DNA from: Brachycybe producta
Taxonomy: Eukaryota > Arthropoda > Diplopoda > Playtdesmida > Andrognathidae
Direction of reading: 5' to 3'
Assembly (NCBI GenBank): GCA_036925085.1
Contig: JAUPFP010000031.1
Location: forward strand, 1,984,001 to 2,048,000
DNA length: 64,000 bases
A model generated the notes under the pieces. The model was not told the DNA's origin and searched no databases. It worked only from the letters and a program-made list of their open reading frames with translations. Positions 12,108-61,975 of this stretch are shown piece after piece (position 1 is the first letter of the stretch; every line of letters starts with the position of its first letter). The position numbers and the translations under genes were made by a program.

Positions 12108-12580
12108 GCAATAATGCATAACAAAGCTAATGAAAACTTTTTTTTTTCAAAAGTTTGTTAGAAACTAGAATAGAGCCTCTCCTTTTGATTGTTTAACCAA
12201 ATGTTTGTACAAAGCCTTGTAACATATAGGGAGTTTTATAAGGTCTGAGGGTTATAGAGGGTGAAATGAGGGTCATATCTGGGCTTGTTGGTTCACCACA
12301 TGGTGTCCATCCATGTTTGAAATAGAACCTCAAATTGAATTACCATCTGTAAAGCAAAAAAAACTTCCAAAAAGTTCTTCCTCCATTTTTCCTGTTGTTT
12401 GTATATTGTTGTTGTAGGGGGCAACACGTGCACGGTTGTCACAATCAATTTTTATCACAGTGAAAAATGGTTCATGTGACATGTGACAAATATCGTAAAG
12501 ATTTATCAATAAAAATCAGAAATTAAAAACCATTATTATGTCCAGTTAATATACATGAAGTGTTATTACTAGCATACTAT

Positions 12581-13310
12581 AAGCTCGGATTTTTATGCAA
12601 ATATCATGAAAATGTTTCTCAATCTGTGGCTCCAAGTGCCATTTGTGAATTATCATCAATGCATCATTATTAAGAGCTACTTGAATTATACTTTTTCTAA
12701 TAAAAAAGGCTGGTTAGAGGCTAAGATATCTGGTTACTATTAGTTGTCAACTAGAGTTCTAGCCTCTAACTATTAATACTAATGATCAGGTCTCCGGACT
12801 TCCATGCAATATTAAGCAAATGTTTCTTAATTTGTTGCATAATTGCTAATTGTGAAATAATCAACAAAATCTTTAGAGCAATTGCAATTATGTTTTTTTA
12901 TAATCAAAAGGGCTGATTAGAGGCTAAGATATCTGGTTACTATTAGTTGTCAACAGGAAAGTTCTAGCCTCTAACTATTAATACTAATGATCAGGTCTCT
13001 GGACTTTCATGTTTCTTAATTTGTTGCATAATTGCTAATTGTGAAATAATCATCAACATCTTTAGAGCAACTGCAATTATGTTTTTTATAATCAAAAGAG
13101 CTGATTAGAGGCTAAGATGTCTGGTTACTATCAGTTGTCAACAGGGAAGTTCTAGCCTCTAACCAGTGTTTTTTTTTATTAAAAAAAAACAATTGTTCGT
13201 TGATCTATAAACAGGATTCAGGTATTGTTATCTTCACAATTGGCTCTTGGGCCACAGATTGAGAAACATATACTGGATATTTTGCATAAAAATCCGGTCC
13301 TTATTATTAC
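12581..13310. mobile_element. Rearranged and internally duplicated hAT-MITE complex
   Basis: A left end (taagctcggatttttatgca) at about 12581, then two successive ~200-bp blocks repeating gttgcataattgctaattgtgaaat...gctgattagaggctaag...ggttactat, and a right end (cataaaaatccggtcctta) near 13305. It seems to be one family member inside another, followed by tandem duplication. Confidence 0.6.
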
Positions 13311-13358
13311 AAACCAAAAACACACAAAAAAAAGTCAAGACTTTGCAAGATAAAACAG

Positions 13359-14044
13359 AAAGTATTTTAGAAACTAGAAGGATAGCTCAATCACTTACCG
13401 GTATTTTCATGTTGATCTTTTAAAATAAACTTTTTATGTCAATTTGAAAACTACCCAATTTTTAATCTTCTAGAAAACGTTTATTTTGAAATAAATTCAA
13501 CATAAAAAATATAATATATGAAGGGAATCAGCTACTGTTCTAGTTTCTAACACTTTCAAACACGTAAATACAAAATAATTGAATACTTTACAGGTTAAAC
13601 TCGAAAGTGTTTTATAAACTAGAAAGGTAACTCAATCGCTTAAAAGAATATTTTCATGTTGATACCTTATCATTTTTATAAAATAAGCTTTTTATGTCAT
13701 TTTGAAAACGACTCAATTTTTAAGGAGAAAATAAATCTTAATTTTTGCCATTTACCAGTTTATTATATAAGATATCAATATGAAAATACTATCAAGCAAC
13801 CATTCTAGTTTCTAACACGCTTTCAAATAAGAAACTCGAAAGTGTTTTAGAAACTAGAAGAATATCTCAATCTTCATATAGTTATCTTCTAAAATATACT
13901 TTTATAATTATGCCATTTTGAATATAACTCAATTTTTAAGCAGACGATTATTTTTTGTTTATAAAAAGTTTATTTTGAAAGATATCAATATGAAACTAAT
14001 ATTGACAGCCACTCAACAACTGTTCTAGTTTCTAACAAACTTTC
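13359..14044. mobile_element. Three consecutive foldback MITEs (family C)
   Basis: Three ~200-bp palindromic elements at about 13359-13559, 13602-13824 and 13831-14044. Each starts AGTGTTTTAGAAACTAGAAG-like, ends in its inverse, and has arms carrying ttcaaaataaactttttat / aaaaagtttattttgaaag. Not coding. Confidence 0.75.
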
Positions 14045-14153
14045 AATTTCGCCATTAATGGAATTCAGACATCTGTTTTTTTTTCTAAAAAAAAGGCTCA
14101 CCCTGGATTCTATGTGTCTATTACATATATATTGTTATAATATTATAATATAC

Positions 14154-14786
14154 TTATACCTTGTACACAACACATGAGTTAAATGAATTCAAATTAAATG
14201 TGTTTAGGCGAATTATACGGAATCCAGTTAAGGACATGAACACCAAATAAAACCTGACTTTATTATTAATATTTTAAATTGAAATACTAAATCAATATTT
14301 TAATGTCAATAGTTTATATATTTATATTTAAGTATTAACTCAATATTTTCAGATTAATTAACTGAATAAATTGAATTCGACATATTGTTTGTTTGTCCTT
14401 CACAGGGCTCTGTAGAACACGTTTATTCTTTAAATACATTTAAATTATCAGGTGGGAACTAGGTATTATACCTTGTACACACATGAATTAAATAAATTCA
14501 AATTAAATGTGTTTAGGTGAATTATACGGAATCCAGTTAAGGACATGAACACCAAATAAAAAATTGACTTTATTATTAATATTGTTAAATTGAAATACTG
14601 AATCAATATTTTAATGTCAATAATTTATAAAATTATAATATTATATTTAAGTATTAACTCAATATTTTCAGATTAATTAACCGAATAAATTGAATTCGAC
14701 ATATTGTTTGTATGTCCTTCACAGGGCTCTGTAGAACACGTTTATTATTTAAATGCATTTATATTATCAGGTTGTGTACTAGGTAT
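14154..14786 (+). mobile_element. TWA-type MITE family A, copies 3 and 4 in tandem
   Basis: Two head-to-tail full copies (14154-14466 and 14467-14786). The right end GAACTAGGTATTATA of the first abuts the left end TACCTTGTACACACATG of the second. They differ by small indels, so they are not an assembly duplicate. Confidence 0.75.
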
Positions 14787-15249
14787 AAGGATTATATACT
14801 TCTTTTTTAAATAATAAAAGCGTTTGCCATCTGTAAAATCTGATATCCATTTTTCAAACAGAAAATTGAATGAAGAAAAAAAAATAATGGTAAATTAGCT
14901 TTAAATCGAGTAAATTCCGCTTCAATTCAGCTTTTATCTATTTCCTCTTCTCTTTTTTTTTTGGTTGTCTATTCGTTTGTATCCTAAAATATCTATAGAA
15001 ATCGGGAACATTATACATGTTAATACTATTAATCATATAGATCTATATATACTGCTATTGAGATTAAGTCGCAGCTTTTTTTCTACAGGTGTTTTCAAGT
15101 GAGCCCTTTAATAAAAACAAGATTCAAAGGGCCAATATCGTATTATTCCATAGGGCCCTAGACTATTTATCTAGAAATGGACCTTATCAATTTATACTCA
15201 CTAAATTGAACCCTCAGGAGTAAATTTAGGGCCTCTAATACCCTCCTAG

Positions 15250-15565
15250 TATACCTAGTATACACACGTGATAATTTAAATGCATTTAAATAATAAATAT
15301 GTTCTACAGAGCCCTCTGTGAAGGACAAACAAACAATATATCGAATTCAATTTATTCAGTTAATTAATCTGAAAATATTGAGTTAATACTTAAATATAAT
15401 ATAATAAACTATTGACAAAATATTGATTTAGTATTTCAATTTTAAAATATTAATAATAAAGTCAATTTTTATTTGGTGTTCATGTCCTTAACTGGATTCC
15501 GTATAAATTCACCTAAACACATTTAATTTGAATTCATTTAATTCAGCTGTGTATACAAGGTATTA
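15250..15565 (-). mobile_element. TWA-type MITE family A, copy 5
   Basis: Inverted copy from tatacctagtatacacacgtg to gtatacaaggtatta, with the family interior. Confidence 0.75.
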
Positions 15566-16299
15566 TATGAAGTTTGATAAATGTGTTTATGTAGATATGT
15601 TATATAAATCGTTGGTTAAGAAGTGATACCATGTAACTGATATTTTTATTGGTGATTTTAAGATATTGACAAAATCCGAAAAAAAAAATACAAAAGTTTA
15701 TTTTAAAATGATATTGACTGGTAGAGACATCTGGTAGACGGTGTTCAAATCCATTTAATGTGATTTCGCGAATATTTAGAACAAAAAAAGCTGTTTGTGA
15801 TGTCATGTATACGTAACATAATTATATTAATTATGGCTAAAAAAAAAACGTCCAAATAATTTTATTCGCAAAAAAAAAAAAAATTGTGTAACAAAACCTT
15901 AAATTTGCATTAAAACGTTTTTTTTTTTTTTGTTCCTCTTGTAAAATTTATATTTTGTTAGTTACGTGTAATCACTTCTTAAATGTCGAATATTTGATAG
16001 GGCCTTTAATTTTACAGTGAAATAACACAATTTGTGTGACAGACAAGAAATAAACTAAAGCTTAGAACTTGTACTCTCCAAGCAGGGTCACAATATTCTT
16101 AAAAAAAATACCTTTCAACTGCTCTGAATAAAATAGTTTTTATAAATTAAACAAGAAATAAAATATTCAAAAACGTTGCTTAAAATAAAGTTAAGCTTAA
16201 TACATCAAGCAAAACAAAACTATATATATATAGTAAGTTTATGAAGAGGTTTTTAAGTTTATCTTTGTTTAAGTTTCACTTTGACAACTTTGGTAACTA

Positions 16300-16740
16300 T
16301 ATGTTTCTCGAATTTGGACCTTAAACTGGTTAAAAGTGTAAACGTCCCCTAAAACGGTTTCACGATCCATCCTATAGAAATTCATCTTTCAATGTGTTTT
16401 ACAGGTTTTTTTTCCATGTCAGAGCCCTACACTGAGGGTAGAAGTTGAAGTGCTAAGTTTCGTGCTCGAATTTGTATCTTAAAAGTGGTTTCAAAGTGTA
16501 ACCGCGTCCCTCGAACAGGGTTTCCTCCCTGTGTTGTAATAGAGCTTTATAACATTCTTCTATGTCAGAGCCATATACTTTTGAGGGTACAAGTCGGAAT
16601 TGAAGTGCTAAAGTTGATTTGCTCGAATTTGTACCTTAAAGTAGTTTTAAAGATAATGTAAATGTCTCTCGAACAGAGTTTCCTTAATTGTTTTAATGTG
16701 TTTACATGGTTTTTTTTTCCTTCTAAGTGAAGAGCCTTTT
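16300..16740. repeat. ~157-bp degenerate tandem repeat, three units
   Basis: Repeats of ctcgaatttg(ga/ta)(c/t)ctt at about 16308, 16463 and 16621, each followed by a run of gtaaacgtccc-like and gtttcc blocks and a catgtcagagcc motif. Confidence 0.65.
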
Positions 16741-17034
16741 TGCTCAAGAGAGTTCAAGTTGAGGTTCAAGTGCCAAATTTTGGTCACTGCAAACAAGGGG
16801 GCCTTATTACAATAAGGCAATTAAGACTGTTGCATGACAGTATAAACATGTCATATGTAACTCATAAAATTACAACAATTACAAAAGTAAATTATAAAAT
16901 ATTTTTAAAAATATTGTCACTGGTGTACAACAGTATGACAGTCATAAAACAATAGCTTACAATGTATGACTGTCATACTTTTATCACTTTTTCTGTAATG
17001 AGGCTCAAAGGTAGACCCAAACTATAATCATTAT

Positions 17035-17337
17035 TAGGGGTCGGATTTTTATGCAAAAATATCAAGCAAACGTTTCTCAGTCTGTGGCCCAAGAGCCAAT
17101 TGTGAAGTAACAATTCCCATTTCGATGAACGTTTAGAGGCTAAAACTCTCTCTCTCTCTCTCTAGTTCACAACTAATAGTAGGCCTACTAACCGAACATC
17201 TATAGCTTCTAAGCAAAATTTTTGTTTTAGAAAAAGCATGATTGCATGTTATTCTTAATAATGATTACTTCACAATTGGCTCTTGGGCCAAAGATTGAGA
17301 AACATTTGTTGGATATTGCATAAAAATCCGAGCCCTA
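17035..17337. mobile_element. hAT-type MITE (TAGGGCTCGG family), 8-bp TSD
   Basis: Starts TAGGGGTCGGATTTTTATGC and ends AAAAATCCGAGCCCTA. Perfect 8-bp duplications ATCATTAT at 17027-17034 and 17338-17345. A short (CT)n run has expanded inside. Confidence 0.88.
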
Positions 17338-17639
17338 ATCATTATTTATGACAACATATAACAAAATATTTTTTTAAAAATAATTTCAAGACAATTTCAT
17401 TTCTAAAAAAAACCCATTTTATTTCACAATTAAAATGCTATTAATTATAATAATTAATATCGAACATTAAAATTCTAATCATTTTCTAATCATTCAGCAT
17501 GAAATTACATATAAAACACATTACACATAAAAACCACATGTAAATTACACAGAAAATCACAAATATAAATCTATTATACATTTTTATATAAATCTCCAAA
17601 ATACATAAGACTTTATACAGAGTGACTCAAAAATAAAGT

Positions 17640-18180
17640 TCATTATGAAAAAATCTCTAATGCTGTGTTTAGGGTTGGAATAGACAGGCCACTTTTGGGC
17701 CACTTTTTGACTGCTAAATGAAGTCGAATGTGTGTTTTGAGGCTTCAACTTTAAAAAAGCTATTAGATCTATATAAAAAAAAGTTTATTTTGAAAGATGT
17801 TATAAAAATCCTTTCGGTTCATTTGTTGAATCAATTTTAATTAAATAAATCTATGACGTCATTCAAAGTGGTCTTAAAACAATAAAAGTTATAACTTTTA
17901 TAAGAATTTTAATTTTTTTAATATGATTCTCTCGAAGTTTGGATTATTCTGTATTTTCAGAAGAAAAATTAAAGAGTTAAAGTGTTTTTAAAAACTAGAA
18001 GGTTGATTGATAGGCCTATATCTTTTAAAACAAGCATTTTAATGTTAAAAGTTTGAAAAATGAAGCAGACAATATTTTTTTTTAATTCATGGCTTTAAAA
18101 AATTTATTTTGAAAGATAACAACATGAAAATAATATTCAATGATTCGGCTACCCATTCTAGTTTTTAACACACTTTAAAT
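17640..18180. mobile_element. Repeat I fragment followed by foldback MITE family C
   Basis: 17660-17740 carries caggccacttttgggccac...gactgctaaatgaagtcgaa, related to 18766-18960. 17979-18180 is a family C foldback (gtttttaaaaactagaagg ... cattctagtttttaacac). Confidence 0.55.
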
Positions 18181-18459
18181 TTTCTGATTAGAAATCAAAT
18201 AAAATGAGATTAAAAATCAACTCTTCATAAAACCGTCTTAAAAGGTTCATCATATTTTGTAAGACAGTCACAAATTACAATTTATAATATAATTTTCACT
18301 TAATTATAGTTAAGAAAATTAAGTTTAATTAATGTTTCAATAGTTACTTAAAGGACCTTTAAGAAAAATTACGTTAAGATGTTTTATTAATAACTGATTT
18401 AATTTTTAAACTGATTATTTCTGTGTTTTATAAAAGAGAGCAACACAAAAGAGAAATTA

Positions 18460-18960
18460 TAAGTGTGTTAGAAACTAGAAGGGTATAATACTTCAATCAC
18501 CTTATACTATTATTTTCATGTTTGATATCTTTTAAAATAAACTTTTTATAAACTGAAATTAAAAAAATAGGCCTATACCATCTGCCTATAAAGTTGGGTC
18601 ATTTTCAAATTCTGACATAAAAAGTTTATTTTAAAACATTGAGCTACATATAGCTCAATCTTTCAAAATAAACTTTTTAACACAGAACTATAGAAAAACA
18701 CTCACGTTTCTCTTGATTTTGCTCATGAAAGACAAAATATAAGCAGTTGTTTAAGGAACATTTAAGCCCTTGGACACACAGACCACTTTTCGACTGCAAA
18801 AAGAAGTCGGATTATCACCAAAACCGACCACTTTTGAGTCTTTAAATAAAAAAAATACATTGCAACCACAACCCAGACATCTTCGACTTCTTTTTCGCGA
18901 AGTCAAAAAGTGGTCGAAAAGTGGCTAAAAAATCATTTTATTTTGAGCCACTCTGTATAT
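18460..18960. mobile_element. Foldback family C copy and repeat I element
   Basis: 18465-18680 has gtgttagaaactagaaggg with arms ataaactttttat / aaaaagtttatttta. 18766-18960 is an inverted-arm element with accacttttcgactgcaaaa on the left and its inverse (aaaaagtggtcgaaaagtgg) on the right, ending close to the FoxD 3' end. Confidence 0.6.
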
Positions 18961-19021
18961 ATATACTTGTATTAGAGATCAATCAATTAAGTTACGTTTA
19001 CACTGCACTTTTTATATAAAA

Positions 19022-19027
19022 TTTATT
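19022..19027 (-). terminator. Candidate poly(A) signal of FoxD
   Basis: AATAAA on the minus strand (plus TTTATT) about 55 bases past the FoxD stop codon. It would give a very short 3'UTR. Position and sequence fit, but AT-rich DNA contains many such hexamers by chance. Confidence 0.45.
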
Positions 19028-19081
19028 AAACAAAGAGTTTAAAAAGAAGTTCAAACTGTGTTCACTGGTCGTCTTCATTCG

Positions 19082-21049
19082 TTATCGAGGCCAATTATTG
19101 ACCGATGCCGCAACCGAAGCCAAATTTGAACACTGCTCGAGATATTGTCGATATTTGTCCAAATCTAAAGCAGGTTGTTGTAATAAAGTGTTAATGGGCA
19201 TCGGATTACCAAAAGCGGACTCCATGGAAGGTCGAATAGCATTATTATGACGGACAGTGTCCGAATTACTTGTAGTGGTCATCACAGGTGTGGTCGTCGC
19301 AGCCGCCGCCACCACCGCCGTCGAACCCGATGAAGATGACGACGAATTGCTCACTCTAATTTGACTAGCTGTTGTTGTTGCAATATTGGCCCTAAGATGT
19401 TGTTGTTGTTGTTGTTGTTGCAACAAAGACGATTTGGAGCAATTTGAAGAACAAGTCAATAAATTGCTATTAAATCGGCCATTTTTATTGCTGTTATTGG
19501 TTTTACCGATAATATTATCAATGGAGAACCCGGTTTTTGCCGATGACGGAGATGGTGATGAAGCAACTGACGAAGACGACGGTAAAACGGCTAACATTGC
19601 CGGAGAATTTGCTTGAAGAATTGAAAGGTTACCTTGAGATAGATTGCTCTGTGTTAGGTTACCGGTATTATGGGTAATATTACTACTCATGGTAAAGTTA
19701 TTCTGATTCATGTTACCGTGGGTGTAGTTACCTTGCGAAAGGTTACCCTGGGTTAAGTTACCTTGAGAAAGGTTACCAGAGTTAAGATTAACCGCAGCTA
19801 AATTACTCTGAGTTAAATGTTTCGGAGGTTGTATCGCAGCCAAATTCAAACTAATCGGACTTAAAGTGGTCCTTGCCATTTCGGCTGCGGTTAATAAAGG
19901 AAAATGATGTGGTAATGTGGTAAGATAAGGATAAGGATGTCCATGATGATGATGATGAGGATGGTGATGATGATGAGCAGCAGCAGCGGCTGCAAACAAC
20001 GCATGATGATGGGCATGATAAGGATCGGCCATTGCCAAAAACGCAGCAGCCGTATCTTTGAACGGATCGGATTGTTGCCGTTTGAAACGTTTCCGTCTTC
20101 TCAGAAAACTTCCGTTATCGAACATATCTTCGCTAGCCGGATCGAGAGTCCAGTAGTTACCTTTACCGGGGTTTCCCGGTTCGCGAGGAATCTTCAGAAA
20201 ACAATCATTCAAACTTAAATTATGACGAATACTATTTTGCCAAACGGGAAACTTCTCGCGATAATACGGAAATCGATTCATGATAAACTCGCAAATGCCC
20301 GATAACGTCAGTTTTTTTTGCGGCGATTGTAAAATGGCCATCGTAATGAGTGCAATATAAGAATACGGTGGTTTTGCCGTGCTGCCTTTACCGTCATCTT
20401 TATCGGATGGTGATAACGAACTTGTATCGATGATTCTGGTACCATTATCACTACAATCACTATCGATCGAATGGGTACCATCTTCGGTTGTTCCATTATG
20501 ATGCAATAATTCAGTCTTACCCAAACGTGGTCCTTTGCTCGTAGTTGTCGGTAATACACGAGTAACATTATTAATAACAGTACCGTTACCGATAATATCG
20601 TCATCCGAATCGACAGTAATCTGAATGTCATCATCGTCGTCATCGTCCGTTTCGTCATCCGACAATGGATGATGAAGTGTATTCGATCGAGACACATTCA
20701 AAGTTCGATGACGGTCCGAAGGAACGGTTTCGTAACCGTGTTCGTGAAGTCCTGCCGCATTGAGACCTAAACCCAATTCACTGACCATAACAGCCATTAG
20801 ACTATGACCACTGGTCATATTACGTCCCATAAACAAATGTGCCGGATTTCCTGTCTGCATTAAAGACGATTGCATTTGCAAAGGTCCAATGTTAGTCACA
20901 TTAGGACCCATATGGTCCAATTGTCCCAGTAAAATGGTACCGTTTGAAGCTGCTGCTACTGCGGCGGCGGCATTACTGGTACTAGTACCACTAGTTCCGC
21001 AAGGATTCGAGTGGCCTCGCGTTCCACCGCTGTCCATTGCTAGACACAT
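19082..21049 (-). CDS. FoxD: FoxD forkhead transcription factor, intact single exon
   Basis: A 655-residue open frame without introns, which is usual for FoxD genes. Order of parts: Ala-rich and low-complexity N-terminus; acidic stretch (about 131-151); forkhead DNA-binding domain (about 226-324) starting [18 protein letters not shown], with recognition helix NSIRHNLS (272-279) and the basic tail RRRKRFKR; poly-Ala and poly-His (353-369); Asn/Gln/Ser pentads (415-477); eh1 Groucho-binding motif FSIDNIIG (508-515); poly-Gln (544-550). The domain plus the FSI[ED]NIIG motif identifies FoxD rather than another Fox class. FoxD proteins are nuclear, mostly repressive regulators of neural, mesodermal and neural-crest-like fates. 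The first ATG gives 655 residues, but Met5 has the better context (GCAATGG) and may be the real start. The gene lies 2.2 kb downstream of the ZNG1 stop on the same strand. Assignment within FoxD (D1/2/3/4/5) is not attempted. Confidence 0.97.
   Translation of the reverse strand: MCLAMDSGGTRGHSNPCGTSGTSTSNAAAAVAAASNGTILLGQLDHMGPNVTNIGPLQMQSSLMQTGNPAHLFMGRNMTSGHSLMAVMVSELGLGLNAAGLHEHGYETVPSDRHRTLNVSRSNTLHHPLSDDETDDDDDDDIQITVDSDDDIIGNGTVINNVTRVLPTTTSKGPRLGKTELLHHNGTTEDGTHSIDSDCSDNGTRIIDTSSLSPSDKDDGKGSTAKPPYSYIALITMAILQSPQKKLTLSGICEFIMNRFPYYREKFPVWQNSIRHNLSLNDCFLKIPREPGNPGKGNYWTLDPASEDMFDNGSFLRRRKRFKRQQSDPFKDTAAAFLAMADPYHAHHHALFAAAAAAHHHHHPHHHHHGHPYPYLTTLPHHFPLLTAAEMARTTLSPISLNLAAIQPPKHLTQSNLAAVNLNSGNLSQGNLTQGNLSQGNYTHGNMNQNNFTMSSNITHNTGNLTQSNLSQGNLSILQANSPAMLAVLPSSSSVASSPSPSSAKTGFSIDNIIGKTNNSNKNGRFNSNLLTCSSNCSKSSLLQQQQQQQHLRANIATTTASQIRVSNSSSSSSGSTAVVAAAATTTPVMTTTSNSDTVRHNNAIRPSMESAFGNPMPINTLLQQPALDLDKYRQYLEQCSNLASVAASVNNWPR
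19505..19528 (-). other. FoxD: eh1 Groucho/TLE-binding motif of FoxD
   Basis: Codons 508-515 read FSIDNIIG, matching the engrailed-homology-1 consensus FSIxxIIG typical of FoxD C-termini. It predicts recruitment of Groucho/TLE co-repressors, which is known for vertebrate FoxD3; here it is inferred from the motif only. Confidence 0.88.
19619..19807 (-). repeat. FoxD: 15-bp in-frame repeat coding GNLSQ-like pentads in FoxD
   Basis: Codons about 415-477 form some twelve five-residue units ([40 protein letters not shown], a degenerate unit, [15 protein letters not shown]). At DNA level it is a degenerate 15-bp tandem repeat with a recurring ggttacc core on the plus strand, probably born by slippage. 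The units superficially fit the pentapeptide-repeat consensus [STAV][DN][LF][STR]X, although five start with Gly. Confidence 0.85.
20078..20374 (-). other. FoxD: Forkhead (winged-helix) domain of FoxD
   Basis: Codons about 226-324 of the FoxD frame. Helix 3 ([13 protein letters not shown]) contacts DNA, and the wing-2 basic block RRRKRFKR probably doubles as nuclear localisation signal. All signature residues of the fold are present and no frame break is seen. Confidence 0.96.
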
Positions 21050-21579
21050 TGGTGCAGGCGGAGCACCTTTTAAATCAAATCACGCGCGGCGGACACGGTG
21101 TGTTTTACCCCCGTATAAATGTTTCAATTTTCGGTTAAGATCTTATAGGATAAACTTTTTTTTCTTTCTTCTCAGTAAAACTTAACAAAACAAAAACTGT
21201 GTGAACGCGAGTTTTGGACGATCAGTGACTTAGTTTTTTAAAAACTCACCCCCTCTCTATCTGGAAGGGGGGTGTGATAGAATGACAGCTGCTTAAGTAC
21301 ACATAAGACACACATGCGCATAACATTTGTAAATCTACTTATTAAAGTTATGCTATGTTACTGAACGTTTTTACACACACACTAAAAAAAAGCCCTGAAG
21401 AACAGAAAACAAGAGACAACAGTTACCACATTCAGTCAAAACTATTCATTATATCCGTTCATCTATAATAGAAAACGTGAATCTTTCCCCCGCTTAGACA
21501 CAAAAAAAAAAAAGAGACGAAAACTACATAGAAAAACATTGCAAAAACCAAACTCCTCCTACTCTTTAAGAAACATACA

Positions 21580-21850
21580 CCCACCCTTCAATTATGATTG
21601 GATCATTTATAGTTTAACACGTGCCTCCACCATCAAACACTTTTAAACCAATCGTAAAACGCGACAATCAAAACACTCCACGGATTTGAAAACAACAAAA
21701 AAAAAGAATATCTCTTAAAGCTCCACCCACATTCAGGATGACCAATTAGGCTCCACCTATATAAGCCAAAACCTCTTTTCACTGTTTAAACATAAAGCTC
21801 CACCCATTAACAACCAATATAAACATACAAAGGCGTGGCTCTAATAGGAT
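21580..21850. promoter_or_regulatory. CACCC/CCAAT-box cluster upstream of FoxD
   Basis: About 550-800 bp upstream of the FoxD start. Several CACCC boxes (CTCCACCCAC, CTCCACCTAT, CTCCACCCAT and an ACCCACCC) alternate with CCAAT boxes (GACCAATTA, AACCAATATA, AACCAATCG, and one ATTGG), plus a CTATATAAG stretch. This is the least repeat-like part of the 21.1-22.0 kb gap. CACCC boxes bind KLF/Sp factors and CCAAT boxes bind NF-Y. A promoter or proximal enhancer role is inference. Confidence 0.4.
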
Positions 21851-22019
21851 AATACAACATTTCAATATGAATGACGTAAAGATATGTTCCTTGTGTATTT
21901 TTGTTGTATTATTAGCTCAATATAGTTCAAAACGGAAATACGAAAATCTTATAAATAATATTATTAAAGATGGTTTATTGAACAGCTGATTTTTTTTAAA
22001 ATTCTTTTGATTAGTCTTT

Positions 22020-23190
22020 CTTTCAAGAGGAAAACTAAGAAAAAATGTAAAGTGTTTTAAAAACTAGAAGGGTAACTCAATCACTTAATAGTAATTTTCA
22101 TGTTTAGATATCTTTCAAAATAAACTTTTTATAAACAAAATACACATAAGTGATTGAGTTACCCTTCTAGTTTCTAAAACACATTCTAGTTTCTATTCAT
22201 TTAGCACCTGAATGACAGAATTAATCAAGAGTTCGAGAGGATTTTACACTTTAAAACCACCTTAAAAGCAAAAGAATAGTGTTTTCTTGTTCAATCAAAG
22301 CGACTAGTTAGAGGCTAGAGTTAACCTAAAACTTCAAAAAAAAAAAACTATAGCCTCTAATTGGACGCATTAGTTGCAAAAAAAAGCAATAATTCTTTTA
22401 GCCTTAAGGTTGGTTGTTTTTAAAATGTAAACGGGGCCTCTCGAACTTTATTTTTGTCTTTCAGAAGCAAAACTAAGAGAAACTGTAAAGTGTTTTAGAA
22501 ACTAGAAGGGTAGTTGCAATCACTTAAGGATATTTTCATGTTGATATCTTTCAAAATATACTTTTTTATAGACAAAAATTAGAAATTATCGGTCATATTC
22601 AAACTCACAAAAAAATGTTACTTTAAAAGATATCAACATAAAAATAGCCTAATAAATGATTGAGTTACCCTTCTAGTTTCTAAAACACATTCAAGTTTCT
22701 ATTCATTTTCCACCTGAATGACAGAATAATCAAAAGTTCGAGAGGATTTTACACTTTAAAACCACCTTAAGTCAAAAGAATAGTATTTTTTTCCCCATCA
22801 AAGCGATTAGTTAGAGGCTAGAATTAACCTAAAACTGTATAGTTCACCTGTTTTTGTTTTTAATTCAAGAAAAACTATAGCCTCTAATTGGGCGCATTAG
22901 CTGTAAAAAAAAGCAATAATTCTTTTAGCCTTAAGGTAGTTTTTAAGTGTAAACATCGCTCTAAAACTCTGATTATTTCTGTCTTTCAGGTGCAAAATGA
23001 AAAGAAACTTGAATGTGTTTTAGAAACTAGAAGGGTAACTCAATCACTTAATAGTAATTTTCATGTTTGATATCTTTCAATATATGTGAAATTTTAAAAT
23101 GAACAACAAGATATCAACATGTAAATGTGCCCTTAAGTGATTGCACCAATTACCCTTCTAGTTTCTAAAACACTTTCTCGTTTATGCTTT
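22020..23190. mobile_element. Cluster of foldback MITEs between FoxD and ZNG1
   Basis: Three copies of family C (about 22050-22200, 22485-22700, 23005-23185). The first two sit in a longer palindrome whose outer arms read ccttaaggttggtttttaaa...cctctcgaact and agttcgagaggattttacac...ccaccttaa. They fill most of the intergenic space. Confidence 0.75.
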
Positions 23191-23289
23191 TCTGAAAGAC
23201 AAAAAAATATTAGAAATTCGAATATCAGCTGTTCAATTAAACAGCTTTTAAATAATTAAAAAAAATTCCTACCTGTAATAATCGTCTTT

Positions 23290-61599
<38,310 letters not shown>

Positions 61600-61763
61600 C
61601 TATTGCAAGAATATAAGAATTTATTAAGAATATTTTTTTGGTTTTATTATTAATAAAACAAAAAAAAAATGCAAATAATATCCAAATTTTTTTTGCGAAC
61701 CACCAAAAATTTCTCGCGGAAAACCGGTTGGCGACCACTGTACTAGATGTAACTAAGTCATAA

Positions 61764-61975
61764 TTGTGTCGGGGGGGGGGGGGGTTTATGCCCCGAGAGA
61801 GTAACTTTTTTACCCGTTCTCAATGTATGGCCACTGTGACCAGTTTTGACCACGGCTGGCCGTTTGAGGGCACGGGTTGCCTACTCACTCTGCCGGGTCC
61901 TAATCGACCAGGATCGGTCGACGCTTTTTCGACAGTAACTAGACGACTCTTAGTACAGTTCTCGTGAAATATAGC
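61764..61975 (+). other. Second copy of the 7003-7255 GC-richer segment
   Basis: Begins with a (G)n run, then tttatgcccc, acttttttacccg, ggctggccgtttg, gggttgcctactca, cgaccaggatcggtcgacgc. About 60% identical by eye, preserving order. Function unknown. Confidence 0.5.

Noticed and set aside
20308-20697. 129-codon minus-strand frame inside FoxD
   Set aside because: Out-of-frame shadow of the FoxD coding sequence, as are the plus-strand frames at 19386-19616, 19937-20218 and 20889-21185.
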